From Acidobacteriota bacterium (GTDB lineage Bacteria; Acidobacteriota; Terriglobia; Versatilivoradales; Versatilivoraceae): a stretch of DNA of 10,708 nucleotides. The translations under genes and the position numbers were made by a program. Location: positions 1 to 10,708 of the forward strand of contig JAPOZE010000116.1 of NCBI GenBank assembly GCA_026706225.1. The letters run 5' to 3'. Below, in pieces: positions 6,876 to 10,708 of the stretch. Numbering within the stretch: position 1 is the first letter of the stretch; every line of letters starts with the position of its first letter. The notes beneath the pieces were generated by a model. That model searched no databases. It saw only the letters and a list, made by a program, of their open reading frames with translations, and had not been told where the DNA came from.

Positions 6876-7034
6876 TTAGTGGAGAGTGATCGGATTGACC
6901 CGTTGAGTAGCCTGTTGATTCCGGTGCAATCTTTCAATGAGTTCTGTGAAGTCTCCGGCTTGGTGAATTTCAGCCAGGCGGAGTGCATGGCAATCGTCTT
7001 CGAAACGTTTCACTCTCCATTCATCATTCATCAT
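6876..7034 (-). CDS. possible small protein (52 residues) between rplY and pth
   Basis: An ATG at 7032-7034 overlaps the rplY stop codon as ATGA, and the frame runs 52 codons to TAA at 6876-6878, five bases before the pth ATG. It fills the whole rplY-pth gap. GGAGGAGGG lies about nine bases upstream of the ATG, although those bases also encode the Glu-rich end of L25. The protein starts MMNDEWRVKRFEDDC and has a likely helix with LAEIHQAGDFTELIERLHR; no membrane segment. I do not recognise the family. For a real gene: coupled overlap, strong ribosome site, and no ribosome site of its own for pth. Against: third-position G+C is clearly lower than in the neighbours, and the start lies in a 7-bp tandem repeat. 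KRFED resembles the start of four-helix-bundle proteins of the 23S intervening-sequence type, so it might be a decayed fragment. Confidence 0.4.
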   Translation of the reverse strand: MMNDEWRVKRFEDDCHALRLAEIHQAGDFTELIERLHRNQQATQRVNPITLH

Positions 7035-7038
7035 TCAC
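7018..7038. repeat. three 7-bp tandem units (CATTCAT)
   Basis: The plus strand reads cattcat, cattcat, cattcac at 7018-7024, 7025-7031 and 7032-7038. The array contains the rplY stop codon and the first codons of the small ORF. Seven is not a multiple of three, so gain or loss of one unit would change the frame of the small ORF from an upstream start. Three units is too few to expect frequent slippage. Confidence 0.65.
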
Positions 7039-7699
7039 TACTACCCTCCTCCGCCTCGCCCTTGCCCTTCCCGATCACTTCCGGCTCCTCTTCCCCCTCC
7101 AGTCCCGGCACGGCCTCTTCGGCCGCTTCGGCCACCTCCTCCTTGGGCGCAACCACGTGGGCCACCACCAGGTCGGAATCGGACAGGACCTTCAGCTTGG
7201 GATCCACCGGCAGGTCGGCCACTCTCAAGTTGGAGCCGATCTCCAGACCGGAAATATCGGCGGTGATGTGCTCCGGGATGTCCGCCGGCAGGCACTCCAC
7301 CTCAAGATGCCTGAGGACAAACTCGAAGATGCCTCCCTGATCCTTGACTCCCGTGGCCAGACCCACCGGCAGCACCGGCACGCTGACCTGCAAGGCGTTA
7401 TCCATGGCAATCCGCAGAAAGTCGGCGTGCAGCAGGGTCTCCTTGATGGGATCCAACTGCCACTCTTTCAGGATGACGCTGGCTTCCCCCTGATCCTTGA
7501 CATCGAGCGAGAGAATCGTGTTGTGTCCCGCTCCCGAGTGCAGGATGGCCAACAGGTCCTTGGGATCCACGGTCAAGGAGAGCGCCGCTTCCTGCCGGCC
7601 GTAGAGCACGGCCGGAATCCTGCCCTGGATTCGCAACTGGCGCGCGGCGTTCTTGCCGTAACTGGACCGGACTTCGGCTGAAACTTGGATTGATTTCAT
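7031..7699 (-). CDS. rplY: 50S ribosomal protein L25, general stress (Ctc/TL5) form
   Basis: L25 binds 5S rRNA in the 50S central protuberance. The 222 residues make this the long Ctc/TL5 form. The N-terminal 5S-binding barrel (about 1-95) carries GKNAARQLRIQGRIPAVLYG and LKEWQLDPIKETLLHADF. The C-terminal beta domain (about 96-185) holds GGIFEFVLRHLEVECLPADIP and ISGLEIGSNLRVADLP. A Glu-rich tail (EEVAEAAEEAVPGLEGEEEP and on) follows, as is common in this form. The start is the ATG at 7697-7699, with a weak Shine-Dalgarno (AGAG). It lies 90 bases after prs. Its stop TGA overlaps the start of the possible small ORF. Confidence 0.96.
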   Translation of the reverse strand: MKSIQVSAEVRSSYGKNAARQLRIQGRIPAVLYGRQEAALSLTVDPKDLLAILHSGAGHNTILSLDVKDQGEASVILKEWQLDPIKETLLHADFLRIAMDNALQVSVPVLPVGLATGVKDQGGIFEFVLRHLEVECLPADIPEHITADISGLEIGSNLRVADLPVDPKLKVLSDSDLVVAHVVAPKEEVAEAAEEAVPGLEGEEEPEVIGKGKGEAEEGSSE

Positions 7700-7789
7700 C
7701 GGCGACTCTCTTTGGTCAGTCTTTTCGCGGTTTTTGGCGCCCCTTGGCCGAGGCTGTTTTCCGGGTTGTCGGTCTGAGGCACAACCTGG

Positions 7790-8731
7790 CTAGATGAACA
7801 GCGAACTGACGGAACTCTCCTCATGAATGGACTGGATGGCCTTGCCCAGAAGCCCGGCGACGCTCAGGACCCGAATGTCCCGGCATTGGGAGGCCTCGGG
7901 CGACAAGGGGATCGTATTGGTCACCACCAGCTCGGTCAAGCTGGACCCGGCGATTCTCCGGGTGGCCGGACCCGACAGGACCGGATGGGTGCAGCAGGCG
8001 TAGACCCGGGTGGCTCCCTGCTTGGCCAGCGCCTCGGCGGACTTGACCAGGGTGCCGGCCGTATCCACCAGGTCATCCACGATGAGCGCCGTCCTGCCGG
8101 CCACCTCGCCCACGATGTTGACCACCGCCGCTTCGTTGGGTTTGACGCGGCGCTTGTCGATGACGGCCAGGCTGGCGTGCAGCTTCTTGGCATAGGCCCG
8201 GGCTCTCTCCGTGCCCCCGGCATCCGGAGAGACCACCACCAGGTCGGGCAGGTGCAGGTTCTGAAAATACCCCATCATTACCGGAGCGGCGTAGAGGTGA
8301 TCCACCGGAATATCGAAAAAGCCCTGAATCTGGGGCACGTGCAGATCCATGGTGAGAGCCCGGCTGGCCCCGGCGGTCGAAAGCAGGTCGGCCACCAGCT
8401 TGGCTGAAATGGGAACTCTCGGCTTGTCCTTCCGGTCCTGGCGGGCATACCCGAAATAGGGCAGGACCGCCGTGATCCGCCTGGCGGAGGCTCTCTTGAA
8501 GGCGTCGATCATCAGCAGCAACTCCACCAGGCTCCGGTCCACCGGACGACAGGTCGGCTGAATCACGAAGACGTCTTCGCCCCGCACGTTCTCCAGAATC
8601 TGAAAGTACCCCTCGCCGTCGCTGAACCTGGAGACCGAGGCCTCGCCCAAGGGGACATTCAGCGATTGACAGATCTCCTCGGCCAAGGCCCGATGGGCGG
8701 TTCCCGTAAAGATCTTCATGCCGTTAGTCAA
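7790..8731 (-). CDS. prs: ribose-phosphate pyrophosphokinase (PRPP synthetase)
   Basis: Makes PRPP from ribose 5-phosphate and ATP, feeding purine, pyrimidine, histidine, tryptophan and NAD synthesis. The 313 residues are close to the E. coli enzyme (315), class I type. PYFGYARQDRK (91-101) is the ATP-binding loop. H131 in DLHVPQIQGFFD is the metal and phosphate histidine. VVVSPDAGGTERA (166-177) and the PRPP loop VDDLVDTAGTL (218-228) are intact. RFSDGE (35-40) is also conserved. I chose the TTG at 8729-8731, because GAGGTG stands eight bases upstream and the protein then begins like relatives (a few residues before MKIF). The ATG at 8717-8719 (four residues shorter) is the alternative but lacks a well-placed ribosome site. 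It lies 66 bases after the tRNA-Gln CCA end and is probably cotranscribed with ispE and the tRNA. Confidence 0.96.
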   Translation of the reverse strand: MTNGMKIFTGTAHRALAEEICQSLNVPLGEASVSRFSDGEGYFQILENVRGEDVFVIQPTCRPVDRSLVELLLMIDAFKRASARRITAVLPYFGYARQDRKDKPRVPISAKLVADLLSTAGASRALTMDLHVPQIQGFFDIPVDHLYAAPVMMGYFQNLHLPDLVVVSPDAGGTERARAYAKKLHASLAVIDKRRVKPNEAAVVNIVGEVAGRTALIVDDLVDTAGTLVKSAEALAKQGATRVYACCTHPVLSGPATRRIAGSSLTELVVTNTIPLSPEASQCRDIRVLSVAGLLGKAIQSIHEESSVSSLFI

Positions 8732-8739
8732 GAGACCTT

Positions 8740-8745
8740 CACCTC
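8740..8745 (-). promoter_or_regulatory. ribosome binding site that favours the TTG start of prs
   Basis: GAGGTG on the minus strand has an eight-base spacer to the TTG at 8729-8731. The same element would be 20 bases from the ATG at 8717-8719, too far to serve it. This is why the TTG is preferred. Confidence 0.55.
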
Positions 8746-8797
8746 TGAATTTAGTATTTCAGGGGCCCGTCGATCGTCGATGTATCGGGGAAGCAGT

Positions 8798-8872
8798 TGG
8801 CTGGGGCGGGAGGATTCGAACCTCCGAATGCGGGTTCCAAAGACCCGTGTCTTACCACTTGACGACGCCCCA
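8798..8872 (-). tRNA. tRNA-Gln (anticodon UUG), CCA encoded
   Basis: On the minus strand the 75 bases fold as a full cloverleaf. The acceptor stem is TGGGGCG with CGCCCCA, with discriminator G as in other bacterial glutamine tRNAs. The D stem is GTC/GAC around AAGTGGTAA. The anticodon stem is CGGGT/ACCCG around the loop CTTTGGA, whose positions 34-36 read TTG. The T arm is GGAGG-TTCGAAT-CCTCC. CCA at 8798-8800 is encoded in the DNA. The 5' base T directly follows the TAA of ispE with no spacer, so RNase P would cut exactly after that stop codon. The order ispE, tRNA-Gln, prs is known from other bacteria, including Geobacter relatives, and implies processing from a longer mRNA. Confidence 0.97.
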
Positions 8873-9784
8873 TTATCCGATGGCCCGCTGGAGACATTCG
8901 ACAAGGGAGTGCCGATACTGATCCCGGGTCAGGGTTCGAGTCGCCAGGAGGCGGACATTCCCGGCCCGGAGGGCTGCGTGAGCCTGTGTCAATGCTCCTT
9001 TTTCGTCAAAAAGACCTACCAGCGCCGAGCCGCTCCCGGTGAGGCCGGATTGCCTGGCGCCCCATTGGAGGAGCCTCTGCTTCAGGCGCTTCAGGTCAGG
9101 CTGTTCCCTGAAAACCACCGTTTCGAAGTGGTTCTCCAGCCCATCCCCTGACTCCAACGCATCCAAATAGGCTGGACAGAAGAGCGGAATCTTACTTTTG
9201 TTCACCGGGGTTGTCAACCGCAAACTCGCCTTCCCATAGGCATCGGCGGTCGGCATCGGCCGGGGCGGGACGACGATCAGAACGTGGCGGGGAGCAGCGT
9301 CCTCCAGCGGATAGACCTCGGAGCCCCGCCCCACTCCAAGCGCCCGCCCACCCACAAAGAAGAAGGGGACGTCCGACCCCAACGCACCTCCGATCTCGAA
9401 CCAGTCCCGCCGGGACATCCGCAGCCCCAGCAGGCGGTCCAAGCCCAAAACGGCGGCAGCGGCATTGCTGCTTCCCCCTCCGAGGCCGGCGCCCGCGGGA
9501 ATCCTCTTTTCCAGTCGAGCCTCCAGTCCCCGTTCCAGGCGCGCATGGCGGCAGACGGCTTCCAGGGCCCGAATCACCAGGTTGTCACCGCGGTTCAATT
9601 CGTCCCAGTTGCATTGGAAGGACACGCCTCGACCCCGGGTGAGACGAATCTCCAGGGTGTCGTGGAGACCGACGGTCTGAAGCACGGTGCGAATCTCGTG
9701 ATAGCCGTCCTCTCGCTTGCCCAGGATATGGAGTCCCAGGTTCACCTTGGCGTGGCAGCGCAGCTTGATTCGCTCAGGGGTCAT
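8873..9784 (-). CDS. ispE: 4-diphosphocytidyl-2-C-methyl-D-erythritol kinase
   Basis: Phosphorylates the 2-hydroxyl of CDP-methylerythritol with ATP, the fourth step of the MEP (non-mevalonate) isoprenoid pathway; a cytosolic GHMP kinase. From the ATG at 9782-9784 it has 303 residues, normal for the family. Catalytic K13 is in HAKVNLGLHILGKREDGYHE and D138 in GALGSDVPFFF. The ATP loop is PAGAGLGGGSSNAAAA (96-111), and motif 3 is GLTGSGSALVG near the C-terminus. Two other in-frame ATGs at 9830-9832 and 9857-9859 would add 16 or 25 unconserved residues. The last overlaps the TPR stop codon, and both place the hairpin at 9800-9828 inside the coding region. The chosen ATG has no Shine-Dalgarno, so the true start is open. 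The TAA at 8873-8875 abuts tRNA-Gln. Confidence 0.94.
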   Translation of the reverse strand: MTPERIKLRCHAKVNLGLHILGKREDGYHEIRTVLQTVGLHDTLEIRLTRGRGVSFQCNWDELNRGDNLVIRALEAVCRHARLERGLEARLEKRIPAGAGLGGGSSNAAAAVLGLDRLLGLRMSRRDWFEIGGALGSDVPFFFVGGRALGVGRGSEVYPLEDAAPRHVLIVVPPRPMPTADAYGKASLRLTTPVNKSKIPLFCPAYLDALESGDGLENHFETVVFREQPDLKRLKQRLLQWGARQSGLTGSGSALVGLFDEKGALTQAHAALRAGNVRLLATRTLTRDQYRHSLVECLQRAIG

Positions 9785-9799
9785 GGTCGTGTTGGGCGC

Positions 9800-9828
9800 A
9801 AAAAAGCCCAATCCGTCCGGATTGGGCT
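9800..9828 (-). terminator. hairpin with T-run between the TPR gene and ispE
   Basis: On the minus strand a perfect 10-bp stem, AGCCCAATCC / GGATTGGGCT (9805-9814 with 9819-9828), closes a 4-base loop and runs straight into six T (9800-9805). That is a textbook intrinsic terminator. It begins 23 bases after the stop codon of the TPR gene, as a terminator for that gene should. It ends only 15 bases before the most likely ispE ATG, leaving no room for a promoter. It may therefore be a partial terminator or attenuator through which ispE, the tRNA and prs are read. Confidence 0.75.
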
Positions 9829-9851
9829 GCATGAGTGGAATCCGCCGCCGC

Positions 9852-10708
9852 CTACTCATCCTCGGCGGACAAGGCCAGCTTGGTGTCCAGGTCCGCCACT
9901 TTCTTTTTGACCTTGCGGGTCTCCTCCTCGTCCTGACCGTAGGCCAGCGAGCGCTGCCAGGACGAACGAGCCTGCCGGTATTTCCCCTTGCGGTAGTACA
10001 GGTCTCCCATGTGCTCGTGAATGGTGGGGTCCCGGCGAACCCGGTCCAGGGCGCTCACCAGGTAGCGCTCCGCCTCCTCGATGCGGTCCATCTTGAAATA
10101 GACCCAACCCAGACTGTCCAGGTAGGCGCCGTTGTTGGGATCCAGGGCCACCGCCTGCTTGATCAGGTCCAGCGCCTCGTTCAGGTTGACGCCCAGGTCG
10201 GCCCACATATAGCCCAGGTAATTCAAGGCGGACGCGTGCTTCGGGTCCAGGGCGATGACCTTTCTGAAAGTCGCCGCCGCCTTGTCATATTCTTTCTGGC
10301 GCTCCTGCAGGGCTCCCAGCATGAAGTAGAAGGACTTCTCGTGCTCGAAATACTTCTCGGCTTCGTAGAGCCTCTTTTCGGCTTCCTCGAATCGCTTTTC
10401 TCTCTGGTAGACCTGCAGAATGTAGTGGTAGATCTCCAGGTCTTCCTTGTCGCCCTCGAGCATCCCCTCCAATTCCCGCAACGCCTTTTCGGGCTTTCCA
10501 CTCTCCGCCAGTACGTCGGCGCAAAGCGCACGGATGGCTCGAGCCGGCGCCTGCTCCCTGGCGGCCCTGCAGACGGCCAGGGCCTGCGGAACCTGCCTGG
10601 ACACTCGATAGAGTCCAATCAGCAAGACCCTGGCCCGGTGCCTGTTTTCCTTTCCCAGCCCCTTCAGAGTTTCCCGGTCATGACCCACATAGGCTTCCCC
10701 AAGCCGCT
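9852..10708 (-). CDS. tetratricopeptide repeat protein, C-terminal part (5' end outside window)
   Basis: The frame is open to the right edge; residues before the GTG at 10686-10688 (LGEAYVG) look TPR-like, so that GTG is internal and the gene starts beyond the window. About 284 residues are visible, with TAG at 9852-9854. Counting from that GTG as residue 1, TPR units span about 85-116, 118-150 (ending VIALDPK), 153-186 (LNYLGYMWADLGVNLNEA), 187-220 (YLDSLGWVYFKMDRIEEA) and 221-251 (HEHMGDLYYRKGKYRQA), and more degenerate helices precede them. The end is charged (RKVKKKVADLDTK, then SAEDE). TPRs are protein-binding scaffolds, not enzymes. A TPR gene of this type sits near lolB-ispE-prs-rplY-pth in Pseudomonas, which hints at an envelope role; that is inference. 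No signal peptide can be judged without the start. Confidence 0.88.
   Translation of the reverse strand, partial: RLGEAYVGHDRETLKGLGKENRHRARVLLIGLYRVSRQVPQALAVCRAAREQAPARAIRALCADVLAESGKPEKALRELEGMLEGDKEDLEIYHYILQVYQREKRFEEAEKRLYEAEKYFEHEKSFYFMLGALQERQKEYDKAAATFRKVIALDPKHASALNYLGYMWADLGVNLNEALDLIKQAVALDPNNGAYLDSLGWVYFKMDRIEEAERYLVSALDRVRRDPTIHEHMGDLYYRKGKYRQARSSWQRSLAYGQDEEETRKVKKKVADLDTKLALSAEDE

Noticed and set aside
5806..6879. Plus-strand open frame of 357 codons opposite rpsF and pth
   Set aside because: It crosses two conserved genes and their gap, and shows no domain.
6662..6988. Minus-strand 108-codon frame starting in the rplY-pth gap and running into pth
   Set aside because: It overlaps pth in another frame for most of its length, and its Arg/Gly/Ser-rich second half is typical of an out-of-frame reading of pth.
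7764..7786. Inverted repeat GGTTGT-(11)-ACAACC in the prs-rplY gap
   Set aside because: Only six pairs with an 11-base loop, not followed by a T-run; too weak to call a terminator or regulatory RNA.

Overview
The window is GC-rich bacterial chromosome, about 60% G+C by eye. Nearly everything lies on the minus strand and is read from right to left. In order of transcription it holds a TPR protein (cut by the right edge), ispE, tRNA-Gln(UUG), prs, rplY, a possible 52-codon small gene, pth, rpsF, rpsR, rplI, dnaB, alr, an SMP-30/gluconolactonase-family gene and a nitrilase-superfamily gene. One plus-strand gene, an RraA-family protein cut by the left edge, converges on the nitrilase gene.

The order ispE, tRNA-Gln, prs, rplY, pth, rpsF, rpsR, rplI, dnaB is a conserved housekeeping block. 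A TPR gene near ispE-prs-rplY-pth is also known from Pseudomonas. There is no ychF between pth and rpsF. alr directly follows dnaB, and SMP-30 and RraA genes lie next to the block. Together these suggest Acidobacteriota or a relative. That placement is inferred from gene order and composition, not from a search.

Right part (about 7790-10708): envelope and precursor metabolism, with the TPR protein, IspE (isoprenoid precursors), tRNA-Gln and Prs (PRPP). A strong hairpin with a T-run lies between the TPR gene and the most likely ispE start, and the ispE stop codon directly abuts the first base of the tRNA. Middle part (about 3558-7699): translation and replication, with L25, Pth, S6, S18, L9 and the DnaB helicase, followed by Alr for cell-wall D-alanine at about 2425-3543. 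Left part (1-2400): accessory catabolism. The SMP-30 and nitrilase genes have their own good sigma70-type promoter just after alr, so they look like a separate two-gene unit joined to the end of the core block.

No mobile element, CRISPR array, phage gene or defence system is visible. No gap between genes exceeds 300 bases; the longest are 146 bases (2279-2424) and about 160 bases between rplY and pth, the latter filled by the small ORF. The points most worth a second look are that small ORF, the hairpin in front of ispE, and the zero-spacing ispE/tRNA junction.
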